Made by a program: the position numbers and the translations under genes. 64,000 bases of DNA from JANQPX01 sp041398025. GTDB taxonomy: Bacteria > Pseudomonadota > Alphaproteobacteria > Geminicoccales > Geminicoccaceae. This document shows, in pieces, positions 51,453-57,988 of this stretch; the first letter of the stretch is position 1; every line of letters starts with the position of its first letter. Location: NCBI GenBank assembly GCA_041398025.1, contig JAWKVM010000038.1, forward strand, positions 1 to 64,000. The letters are read 5' to 3'. A model generated the notes under the pieces. It made no database searches. It saw only the letters and a list, made by a program, of their open reading frames with translations, and was not told the DNA's origin.

Positions 51453-51986
51453 ATGCAGATGAGGCTGCGGCCCGCCGGCATGTCCGACCTCGACCTCCTT
51501 CGCGCCTGGGACGAGAAGCCCCATGTGATCAGAGCGGTCGGAACGGATGGGGCGCTCGACTGGGACAACGAGCTTCCGCGCAGGCTGTCCTGGCGCGAGC
51601 TGCTGATCGCCGAGGTCCAGGGCCGCGCCATCGGCGTGTTGCAGATTATCGATCCGGCCGAGGAGGAAACCCGCTATTGGGGCGCGATCGAGCCCAATCT
51701 TCGCGCGATCGATATCTGGATCGGCGAGGAGGCGGATCTCGGACGCGGCCACGGCACGGCGATGATGCATCTCGCTTTGGAGCGCTGCTTTGCCGAAGCC
51801 GCGGTCACCGCCGTGGTGGTCGATCCTCTGGCCGACAATCGCTGCGCCCATCGCTTCTATCGGCGGCTTGGCTTTGCCGCCGTCGAACGGCGCCGGTTCG
51901 ACGACGAAAACTGCCTTGTTCACCGGCTCGAGCGAAGCCGCTGGCGGCAATCGATCGATCACCGGTCCAGCCTATCCGACCGCTGA
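51453..51986 (+). CDS. GNAT acetyltransferase, AAC(6')-like
   Basis: A ~178-residue GNAT protein: MRLRPAGMSDLDLLRAWDEKPHVIRAVG, ELLIAEVQGRAIGVLQIIDPAEEETRYWGAIE, AIDIWIGEEADLGRGHGTAMMHLALERCF (acetyl-CoA loop GRGHGT) and VVVDPLADNRCAHRFYRRLGF. The order and the IDIWIGEEADLGRGHGT block resemble aminoglycoside 6'-N-acetyltransferases, but the substrate cannot be fixed from sequence. Start uncertain: ATGs at 51405, 51453 and 51459 are all possible. Its 3' end overlaps the convergent acetyltransferase gene by 28 bp. Confidence 0.8.
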   Translation: MQMRLRPAGMSDLDLLRAWDEKPHVIRAVGTDGALDWDNELPRRLSWRELLIAEVQGRAIGVLQIIDPAEEETRYWGAIEPNLRAIDIWIGEEADLGRGHGTAMMHLALERCFAEAAVTAVVVDPLADNRCAHRFYRRLGFAAVERRRFDDENCLVHRLERSRWRQSIDHRSSLSDR

Positions 51987-52528
51987 AACGCCGGCTCGTC
52001 GATCTGGTTCTTGTCAATCGCCGTCGGCCGCGCCAGCCGCCACCATTGCCTGTCCGTGCGCCGCGTCCTGACGAACCCCATCGTCTCGGCGAGGCGCGCC
52101 GCCGCGCGATTGCCTGGCGCGGTGTCGGCGAGCAGCGCATCGAGCTGCAAGCGCTCAAAGGCCCAGGGGATCAGCGCCGAGAGGACCTCCGTGCCAGCCT
52201 GCCGTCGCCAATAGGCCGGCGCCAGCTCGATCCCGATGATCGCTTCGCCGGCAGCGCATCCTTCCTGCCTGACGCCGCAGCTGCCGATGGTCGGCGTCGA
52301 CGCTGAGACGTCCGCGATCGCGAACTGATGATTGCGACGCGGCTGTTCCCGACGCCATGCCAGAAAACGGTCGAACAGGGCGTCCGCAGCCTCACGGCCG
52401 GCCTCGGCCGCGGTGTGATGGCGGGCGAACTCGGGATCGGTCTGGTAGGCGAGAAAGCCGTCGCGGTCGGCTTCGTCGTACTCGCGAATGAGGAAGCGCG
52501 CCGTGCGAAAGATCGATTCGTCCTCCAT
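51959..52528 (-). CDS. GNAT acetyltransferase (RimJ/RimL-like)
   Basis: A 189-residue GNAT protein: RTARFLIREYDEADRDGFLAYQTDPEFARHH, IIGIELAPAYWRRQAGTEVLSALIPWAFERLQLDALLADTAPGNRAAARLAETMGFVRTRRTDRQWWRL. It matches the RimJ/RimL-like branch that acetylates protein N-termini or small molecules. It starts 1 bp after the GFA stop and is presumably co-transcribed from the promoter motif at 53134. It converges with the preceding acetyltransferase gene, overlapping it by 28 bp. Confidence 0.85.
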   Translation of the reverse strand: MEDESIFRTARFLIREYDEADRDGFLAYQTDPEFARHHTAAEAGREAADALFDRFLAWRREQPRRNHQFAIADVSASTPTIGSCGVRQEGCAAGEAIIGIELAPAYWRRQAGTEVLSALIPWAFERLQLDALLADTAPGNRAAARLAETMGFVRTRRTDRQWWRLARPTAIDKNQIDEPAFQRSDRLDR

Positions 52529-52529
52529 T

Positions 52530-53000
52530 TCAAGTGCCGTCCGGCTTTGCGCCCTCGCGCGCACAGGCTTCGAGCAGCGGGCCATAGCCGTCGAGCGCAG
52601 GCTCGGTTTCGAAGCCGTGCACGGCCGGCGCGGACGCCAAGGGCAGCCTGTCCCGCGTCCACACCTCGATGAACGGCCGGCACCAGCCCTGGTCATCGAG
52701 CAAAGTTGGGCGCAGCTTGACGAAGCTGTCGAAGCGATCCGGCTTGGTGAACATCCAGCTCAGGCAACGGCCGCAGCAGAGATGCTGGGTTGCGCCATGC
52801 AGGCCGCCGATCACCGGCTCGCCCGCTGTCACCTCGAAGCCGTCCGCAGGCACCGTCAACGTCAAGGAAAAGACGCTCGAGGTCATGCGTCGGCATCCGA
52901 GGCAATGGCAGGCCGAAGCCAGCAGCGGGGCGGCGGTCACCCTGACCGTTACCTTGCCGCAGCGACAGCGACCGTCCCACGGCAACTTCCATTCATCCAT
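52530..53000 (-). CDS. GFA-type zinc protein (Mss4-like)
   Basis: A 156-residue GFA/CENP-V-fold protein: WDGRCRCGKVTVRV, LASACHCLGCRRMTSSVFSLTLTVPADGFEVTAGEPVIG, QHLCCGRCLSWMF. The cysteine pairs bind zinc. The start ATG (53000) overlaps the stop of a truncated YCII frame by one base (TGATG), with AGGAGG-like sequence upstream, so its translation may be coupled to that remnant. It is similar in fold but not close in sequence to the GFA protein at 34567. Confidence 0.86.
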   Translation of the reverse strand: MDEWKLPWDGRCRCGKVTVRVTAAPLLASACHCLGCRRMTSSVFSLTLTVPADGFEVTAGEPVIGGLHGATQHLCCGRCLSWMFTKPDRFDSFVKLRPTLLDDQGWCRPFIEVWTRDRLPLASAPAVHGFETEPALDGYGPLLEACAREGAKPDGT

Positions 53001-53107
53001 CAGCATCTCCTCCTGGTGCGCAGCCGGCTCGACTCGGCCCGGGACAGCGCACCGACTGCTTCTTCGCTTTTCGAGATCAAAACAATGTAGATGTGTGTGT
53101 AGAGCAT
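53000..53107 (-). pseudogene. DGPF/YCII N-terminal remnant leading into the GFA gene
   Basis: An ATG at 53107 opens a 35-codon frame, MLYTHIYIVLISKSEEAVGALSRAES, clearly the first ~25 residues of the YCII proteins at 49 and 51 kb (MLYAVLIYDDEEAIGALPKAEF). The rest, including the DGPF motif, is deleted. The frame stops at 53000 in overlap with the GFA start. It retains the promoter motif at 53134-53161 at the usual distance, so it now behaves as a leader peptide. Confidence 0.68.
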
Positions 53108-53133
53108 CGCATCCTTGTTGCTGTTGTCTCCAA

Positions 53134-53161
53134 GGACGAATGTGCAGGTCCAAATCCGACA
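53134..53161 (-). promoter_or_regulatory. ECF-type promoter motif, site 7
   Basis: On the minus strand: TGTCGGA (53161-53155), 16 bp ending in TT, CGTCC (53138-53134), 26 bp before the YCII remnant. It should drive the GFA and RimJ-like genes. Confidence 0.7.
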
Positions 53162-53201
53162 CCGACGATGGAGCAGCGGCTGGAGTTCCAGGCAAGTGCT
53201 T

Positions 53202-54278
53202 ATGAAACCGCGGATCAATCTGCTGATCCTGCTCCTTATTACGGCGGGCTTGATCTCGACACTTGCGATTCCATGGTCGGTCTGGCGCACGGGACGGCTG
53301 GAGAACCCGCCGCTGGACCTCGTGAACGGCAGGCAGCTCGCCATGAATCTGGGCCGGCTCTGGATCGACACGGACGCCGCCTGCGGCGCATCGGCACGGA
53401 CCGACCCTGACGACTGCCTGGCGATTCTCTGGCTCGCGAGGAAAGGCTACCGAATCGAGGGGATCTCGACGGCATACGGCAATGCCGGCCCGGAGGTCGT
53501 CGAGCGTGTCACAAGGGCGCTCGCCGCCAAGCTCGAGGTCGTCGGCAAGCCGCGGATCCGCGTATGGCGCGGTCTGGCGGCGCCGCTAGCCGAGGCCGAC
53601 GAAGACGTGCCGCCCGGTCCCAAGGCCCTCCGGGCGGCTCTGGCCGAAAGCCCGCTCACTGTCCTCGCTCTGGGACCGCTGACCAACGTGGCCGCGGCGC
53701 TCGCAGGCCGCCCCGATCTGCAGGACAACGTCAGGCAGCTTGTCGCGGTCATGGGTCACCGGCCGGGCCACATCTTTCATCCTTCCGAGGGGTCGGGGCA
53801 CGGCAATCTCCTCGGTCACGGCCCGGTCTTTCGTGACCTGAACGTCGCGCTGGACCCCGAAGCCGCCCGATCCGTGCTGAATATGAACCTCTCGACGGTG
53901 CTCGTACCCTACGACGCAGCGCGGCGCGTCAAAATCACGAAAGACGATCTCGATCGCCTGGCAGCGGACGGATCGGCCTCCGCCTGGGTCGCGGATCGCT
54001 CGCGGGAATGGCTCGACTATTGGCGGGATGATATCGGCCAGCCGGGTTTCTATCCGTTCGACTGGGTGGCGGCCGCCTTTCTTGCCGCGCCCGAGCGGTT
54101 CCACTGCGCCCAGGCCAAAGGCTGGATCCAGGAGGAGCTCACCCTCTGGCTCGTTCCACTATCAAGCCTGCTGGTCGGTCCGGCGGCGCCCGCCGATGCG
54201 GTTTCGGACGGCGCCGTCGTCTACTGCCCGAGGGTCGATCCGTCGCTGCACGGCCTCCTGACGGGCGGCGCCGGATGA
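53202..54278 (+). CDS. Inosine-uridine-preferring nucleoside hydrolase-like protein, membrane-anchored
   Basis: A 358-residue IUNH-type protein. An N-terminal hydrophobic segment (INLLILLLITAGLISTLAIPW) is an uncleaved anchor or a signal. The catalytic part has WIDTDAACGASARTDPDDCLAILWLARKGYRIEGISTAYGNA, the Ca-binding aspartate cluster (DTDxxxG...DPDD); LTVLALGPLTNVAAAL; and a later FYPFDWVAAAF carrying the third aspartate. It would hydrolyse nucleosides in the periplasm. The spacing DTDAACGASARTDPDD is longer than the classical DTDPGxDD, which may alter activity. The start at 53202 follows AGGCAAG. Confidence 0.83.
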   Translation: MKPRINLLILLLITAGLISTLAIPWSVWRTGRLENPPLDLVNGRQLAMNLGRLWIDTDAACGASARTDPDDCLAILWLARKGYRIEGISTAYGNAGPEVVERVTRALAAKLEVVGKPRIRVWRGLAAPLAEADEDVPPGPKALRAALAESPLTVLALGPLTNVAAALAGRPDLQDNVRQLVAVMGHRPGHIFHPSEGSGHGNLLGHGPVFRDLNVALDPEAARSVLNMNLSTVLVPYDAARRVKITKDDLDRLAADGSASAWVADRSREWLDYWRDDIGQPGFYPFDWVAAAFLAAPERFHCAQAKGWIQEELTLWLVPLSSLLVGPAAPADAVSDGAVVYCPRVDPSLHGLLTGGAG

Positions 54279-54347
54279 ATCGTTAGCGCGGATCCCCGAC
54301 GCCCTAGGTGCGCCTCGTCGGCGGCTCGACAAAAATCCGGCGGGCGC

Positions 54348-54375
54348 TGTCGGACGAGGCGGATCTTGATCGTCC
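54348..54375 (+). promoter_or_regulatory. ECF-type promoter motif, site 8
   Basis: TGTCGGA (54348-54354), 16 bp, CGTCC (54371-54375), 46 bp before the ATG of the exported hydrolase on its coding strand. Confidence 0.72.
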
Positions 54376-54421
54376 TTTGAGCAGCTGACATCACGTTCAA
54401 GCCTGGAAGGAAGGTCGAACC

Positions 54422-55279
54422 ATGCGCAAGACGACGATCGCGATGCTGGCGACGATGCCTACGATGAGCCTCGCAACACCCGTCAACGCCGCCGGGCCAG
54501 CGACCACCGGCTATGCCGAGGTGAACGGTCTCGACATGTACTACGAGATCACCGGCGCCGGCGATCCGGTGGTGCTGCTCCTCGGCGCCTACATGAACAC
54601 CGGCCTGATGCAGCCGCTCACCGATGCGCTCGCCGAAACGCGCCGGGTGATCGCGGTCGATCTGCAGGCCCATGGCCGCACCGCCGCCATCGACCGGCCG
54701 CTCGGCTACGAGCCGAATGCCGACGACGTCGCCGCGCTGCTCGGCGAGGTCGGCGTCGACAAGGCCGATACCTTCGGCTACTCGATGGGCGGCGGCGTCG
54801 CCAATCAGCTCGCCATCCAGCATCCCGAACGCGTGGACCGGCTGGCGGTCGCCGCGGCCAGCCATGCCGTCGACGGGGTCTATCCCGAGCTGATGGACAT
54901 GCTTGCCGAGATGACGCCGGAGAGCTTCGCGGACACGCCCTGGGAAGCGGCGCACGAGGCGGTGGCGCCGAAGGCTTTGCCCAAGCTCGTCGAGAAGCAT
55001 CTCGCCTTCGAGGCGAGCTTCGAGGGCTGGCCGGCCGAGGACATTGCCGGGATCGAGGCGCCGACGCTGGTGATCTCGGGCGACGCCGACATCGTCAGGC
55101 CGGAGCATTCGATCGAGACCTACCGCCTCGTCGGCGGCGGCCCCTCGGCCGACTTCATGACGGCGGCGAGCGGCGAGCTGGCGATCATCCCGGGCGCCTC
55201 CCATCTCGGCGTGCTGCAGCGGCTCGATCTGCTTGTTCCCATATCGACCACGTTCTTCGACAAGGAGATCGCGCCATGA
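54422..55279 (+). CDS. Exported alpha/beta hydrolase
   Basis: A 285-residue protein with a signal peptide (MRKTTIAMLATMPTMSLATPVNA) and the alpha/beta hydrolase landmarks LLLGAYMNTG, VDLQAHGRTA, nucleophile FGYSMGGGVANQLA, ISGDADIVRPEHSIE and IPGASHLGVLQ. The usual HG of the oxyanion region is LGAYMN here, as L instead of H is seen before GAYMN; the paralogue at 20435 has HGAYMN. Periplasmic; substrate unknown. It carries a strong ECF-type promoter motif upstream. Confidence 0.87.
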   Translation: MRKTTIAMLATMPTMSLATPVNAAGPATTGYAEVNGLDMYYEITGAGDPVVLLLGAYMNTGLMQPLTDALAETRRVIAVDLQAHGRTAAIDRPLGYEPNADDVAALLGEVGVDKADTFGYSMGGGVANQLAIQHPERVDRLAVAAASHAVDGVYPELMDMLAEMTPESFADTPWEAAHEAVAPKALPKLVEKHLAFEASFEGWPAEDIAGIEAPTLVISGDADIVRPEHSIETYRLVGGGPSADFMTAASGELAIIPGASHLGVLQRLDLLVPISTTFFDKEIAP

Positions 55280-55397
55280 CCGGCCCCGACGTCGTCATGC
55301 GGGACGGCTGGCTCGGCGGACCACCCCCTTTGGCGGGGCGGACAGACGCCGCCTCGACCTCTTTCCGCAGTTCGGGCGAGCAGGATCGCGCCATCGC

Positions 55398-55751
55398 TCA
55401 TCTGTTTCGGCCGTGGCGTACGGTTCCTTCGATATCCTCGCGCGTCAGCCCGATGTCCTCGAGCATCGCATCGCTCATCGACCTGAGCACGCGCATGTCG
55501 GGTCGGATGCGTCGCTCGGTAGCAATAAAGGCCGCCACCGCCGCCCTGGGCCGCGTGAAATGACCCGCCAAGCCGACGGGTGTTGCTGGTGAACCCGTGG
55601 CCGAGTCTGCGTCCGGCTTGTGTTCCGGGCCGATGGCTTTGCGAAGATCGGCGGAAGCCGCGGGTGCCGTGGCGTTCCTGAGGAACGCGCTCGGATCGCA
55701 CGCCATCGAGCCGTCAATTGGTTCACATTCCCTGAGTTCTTCATAGGTCAT
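55398..55751 (-). CDS. DUF1127 protein with long N-terminal extension
   Basis: A 117-residue paralogue of 48148-48528: MTYEELRECEPIDGSMACDPSAF at the start, a variable middle, and the DUF1127 end MRVLRSMSDAMLEDIGLTRED. The N-terminal MTYEEL..EPID..MACD block is shared by both copies, so the extension is a genuine conserved part rather than a mis-chosen start. GGAG precedes the ATG. It is a single gene with no DUF899 neighbour here. The role is unknown; a regulatory RNA-binding function is suggested by other DUF1127 proteins. Confidence 0.75.
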   Translation of the reverse strand: MTYEELRECEPIDGSMACDPSAFLRNATAPAASADLRKAIGPEHKPDADSATGSPATPVGLAGHFTRPRAAVAAFIATERRIRPDMRVLRSMSDAMLEDIGLTREDIEGTVRHGRNR

Positions 55752-55970
55752 GACATTGACTCCTTCGTCTCATGCCGGGATGGGACTTGGTCTTGGGGGA
55801 CTATGATTGAAAATTGAAGGTCGACGAGGTCACACCGCTTCTTGCCGGCGCACCGAGCCTGACGGCCCTCGGCGTTCGATGGTCGAACGGCGATGCAGGG
55901 CCGTCGAACCCAGCGTGATCGGCAGCGGCGCCGCAAGCCGGCTTCGCGCCTCGGTTTGCACGTGGACAGG

Positions 55971-56864
55971 TCATGGAGCCGCTGGTGGCCTGGGCACGTG
56001 ACGCAGCTTGTCGGGATTTCTGACGATCCAGATCGCCGCGATCCTGCCGCCTCGAATGTCGATCGCCGTGGTCTGAAGGACATCGCCCGGTTCGAGGGAG
56101 ACGAAACCCGGTGACCCGTTGATGCGGCTGAGAGGCGGACAGCGCTGCGGCGGCTGCGGGCCCTTGCGCGCAAGGCCGACGAAGAAGCCGACGGCGCGCC
56201 TTCGCCCCTTCAGGACGTTGATCGCCGCGGGAACTTTGCCCCCGCCATCAGTATGAACCTCGATCTCGTCGGCGAACAGCTCGATCAGCCCCTGCATGTC
56301 GCCCTCCCGGCTGGCCCGCCAGAAGGCGGTCACGATCGGCGCCTCGTCTTCCGGGGGGACGCGGGACGACATGTCCGCACCGGCGATCTTGCGGCGGGCG
56401 CGGGAAACCAGCTGTCGGCAGGTCGAAGGCGTCCGCCCGACGATTGCCGATATCTCCTCGAACGAATAGTCGAAGGCATCGCGCAGGATGAAGGCGGCGC
56501 GCATTTCCGGAGGCAGGACGTCCAGTGTCAGAACCAGAGCGATGCCTACATCTTCGGCCAGGATCGATTCCTGTTCGGCGCTGCGCGCGCTGTCCTCGAC
56601 CAGAGGCTCGGGCAGCCATGCGCCGACATAGGTCTCCCGCTGCATCCTCGCGGACTTCAGATGATCCAGGCAGAGCCGCGTCACCACAGCGCCGAGCCAG
56701 CGCGGCGGATTGTCGACCGCCGCGAGATCCTGCTTCGCAAAGCGGATCCACGCCTGCTGAAGGATGTCTTCGGTGTCCGCGACCGACCCGGTCATGCGGT
56801 AGGCGAGCCCCGCCAGGCGGCGGCGCTCGGCCTCGAAGATCGGCGTATGCCGGTCAGCGGCCAT
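55971..56864 (-). CDS. ECF41-type RNA polymerase sigma factor
   Basis: A 297-residue sigma factor. Region 2 (LAGLAYRMTGSVADTEDILQQAWIRF), region 4 (LPPEMRAAFILRDAFDYSFEEISAIVGRTPSTCRQLVSRARRKI) and a SnoaL-like C-terminal domain define ECF41. Its landmark motifs are all visible: WLPEPL in the linker, DGGGK in the extension and NPDKLRHV near the C-terminus; in studied members this extension modulates activity in place of an anti-sigma factor. The ATG at 56864 overlaps the CMD gene by 11 bp. Confidence 0.93.
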   Translation of the reverse strand: MAADRHTPIFEAERRRLAGLAYRMTGSVADTEDILQQAWIRFAKQDLAAVDNPPRWLGAVVTRLCLDHLKSARMQRETYVGAWLPEPLVEDSARSAEQESILAEDVGIALVLTLDVLPPEMRAAFILRDAFDYSFEEISAIVGRTPSTCRQLVSRARRKIAGADMSSRVPPEDEAPIVTAFWRASREGDMQGLIELFADEIEVHTDGGGKVPAAINVLKGRRRAVGFFVGLARKGPQPPQRCPPLSRINGSPGFVSLEPGDVLQTTAIDIRGGRIAAIWIVRNPDKLRHVPRPPAAP

Positions 56865-57315
56865 CGGCCGGGGTCCGAACCGGATGGATCGATCTGAAAC
56901 CGACCGCAAAGCGGTTCCAGGCATTGGTCGTGTTGATCACGAGCGTCAGCTCCGCGCGCTCGCGCTCATCGAAGGCCGAGGCCAGCTCTTCGTAATCCGC
57001 ATCCGGCGCGCCGGTGGCCTCGATCCGGGTCAGCGCCTCGGCCCAGGCAAGCGCCGCCCGTTCACGCGGATCGAAAGCCGGGCATTCGCGCCATGCCGCC
57101 AACACGTCCAGTTTCTGCTGGGAAATGCCGGCCTGGCGCGCGTCGGGCGCGTGCTTGTGAAGACAGAACGCGCAGCCATTGATCTGAGAAACGCGCACCT
57201 TGACCAGTTCGCGCAGAGCGGCCGGAAGGGAGAGCTGCCTGGTCGCCTTGTCCAGTTCCACCATCGCCTTCATCACTTCCGGCGCGGCCTGATGGTAGTT
57301 CATACGAGGTTGCAT
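56854..57315 (-). CDS. Carboxymuconolactone decarboxylase-family (AhpD-like) protein
   Basis: A 153-residue CMD-family protein: MNYHQAAPEVMKAMVELDKATRQLSLPAALRELVKVRVSQINGCAFCLHKHAPDARQAGISQQKLDVLAAWRE. The CAFCLHKH motif (CxxC plus histidine) is the AhpD-type redox or proton-relay site, so it may reduce peroxides or electrophiles. ECF41 genes are known to be linked to CMD, oxidoreductase or epimerase genes that they activate. An ECF41-type promoter lies upstream. Confidence 0.92.
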   Translation of the reverse strand: MQPRMNYHQAAPEVMKAMVELDKATRQLSLPAALRELVKVRVSQINGCAFCLHKHAPDARQAGISQQKLDVLAAWRECPAFDPRERAALAWAEALTRIEATGAPDADYEELASAFDERERAELTLVINTTNAWNRFAVGFRSIHPVRTPADGR

Positions 57316-57351
57316 GAGTCGTTCTCCTTGATAGGGACTGTCTACGACTCT

Positions 57352-57378
57352 GACGACGCTCCCGGCCGATTTGTGACA
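57352..57378 (-). promoter_or_regulatory. ECF41-type promoter
   Basis: On the minus strand: TGTCACA (57378-57372), 16 bp, CGTC (57355-57352), 36 bp before the CMD start. This agrees with the ECF41 target motif as I recall it (TGTCACA-N16-CGTC) and implies autoregulation of the CMD-ECF41 operon. Confidence 0.78.
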
Positions 57379-57551
57379 GGATCTGTGAATCTACGTTAGC
57401 GCCGACGTCGTCGACATGCCGCCGCGCGGATGTTGGCTTCGGGCAAAGACCGCCCATCCCCCTGTTTACTCTGGCCGGTATGATCAGACGCCGACCCGTC
57501 ATGCGCCGTCTTCGGTCCGAGCAGCGATCTGCCGAAGAAATCCGGACGGGA

Positions 57552-57579
57552 TGTCGGCTCCGCCGACGTCCGTTCGTCC
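57552..57579 (+). promoter_or_regulatory. ECF-type promoter motif, site 9
   Basis: TGTCGGC (57552-57558), 16 bp ending in TT, CGTCC (57575-57579), 45 bp before the ATG of the DGPF-family gene at 57625. Confidence 0.7.
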
Positions 57580-57624
57580 TATGGCAAGAATGCCGGTAGC
57601 TTCCTACGAAAAGGAGAGCGGACG

Positions 57625-57945
57625 ATGCGCGTGATGGTCTTGGTCAAGGCGACGAAGGACAGCGAGGCGGGGACCATGCCGTCGCGCGAGCTCCTGGAGG
57701 CCATGGGCAAGTACAACCAAGAGCTGACGCGCGCCGGCGTCATGCTGGCCGGCGAAGGCCTGAAGCCGTCCTCCGAGGGGGTGCGCGTGGCGTTCGCATG
57801 GGCCAGGCGCTGCTCCAACCCGATGCCCGGCCCGAGCGAGCTCGAAATCCGCCCGCTGTTCGAGGCCGCCGATTTCGGCGACGCTCTGCCGCCGGAGCGG
57901 ATCGAGCGGCAACACCGCGACCAAACCAGGGACTCCGGCATCTGA
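57625..57945 (+). CDS. YCII-family protein with the DGPF segment deleted in frame
   Basis: A 106-residue protein. The N-terminal half (MRVMVLVKATKDSEAGTMPSRELLEAMGKYNQELTRAGVMLAGEGLKPS) and C-terminal half (RRCSNPMPGPSELEIRPLFEAADFGDAL) are those of a ~140-residue YCII subfamily. Between GVRVAF and AWARRC the ~35 residues that normally carry the IDGPF motif and the following strand are absent, with the reading frame kept. AAAGGAG lies before the ATG and the ECF-type promoter is intact. Whether the shortened protein folds is doubtful. Confidence 0.75.
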   Translation: MRVMVLVKATKDSEAGTMPSRELLEAMGKYNQELTRAGVMLAGEGLKPSSEGVRVAFAWARRCSNPMPGPSELEIRPLFEAADFGDALPPERIERQHRDQTRDSGI

Positions 57946-57988
57946 AGCTGCTGCCGAGCCCGGGCGGCAGGCCGGAAATGACTTGGGA

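Larger units (their letters stand above)
57316..57624. other. Intergenic region with two divergent sigma-type promoters
   Basis: 309 bp between the ECF41-CMD operon and the DGPF gene. It contains the ECF41-type site (57352-57378, leftward) and an ECF42-type site (57552-57579, rightward). No gene is seen. Confidence 0.55.
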
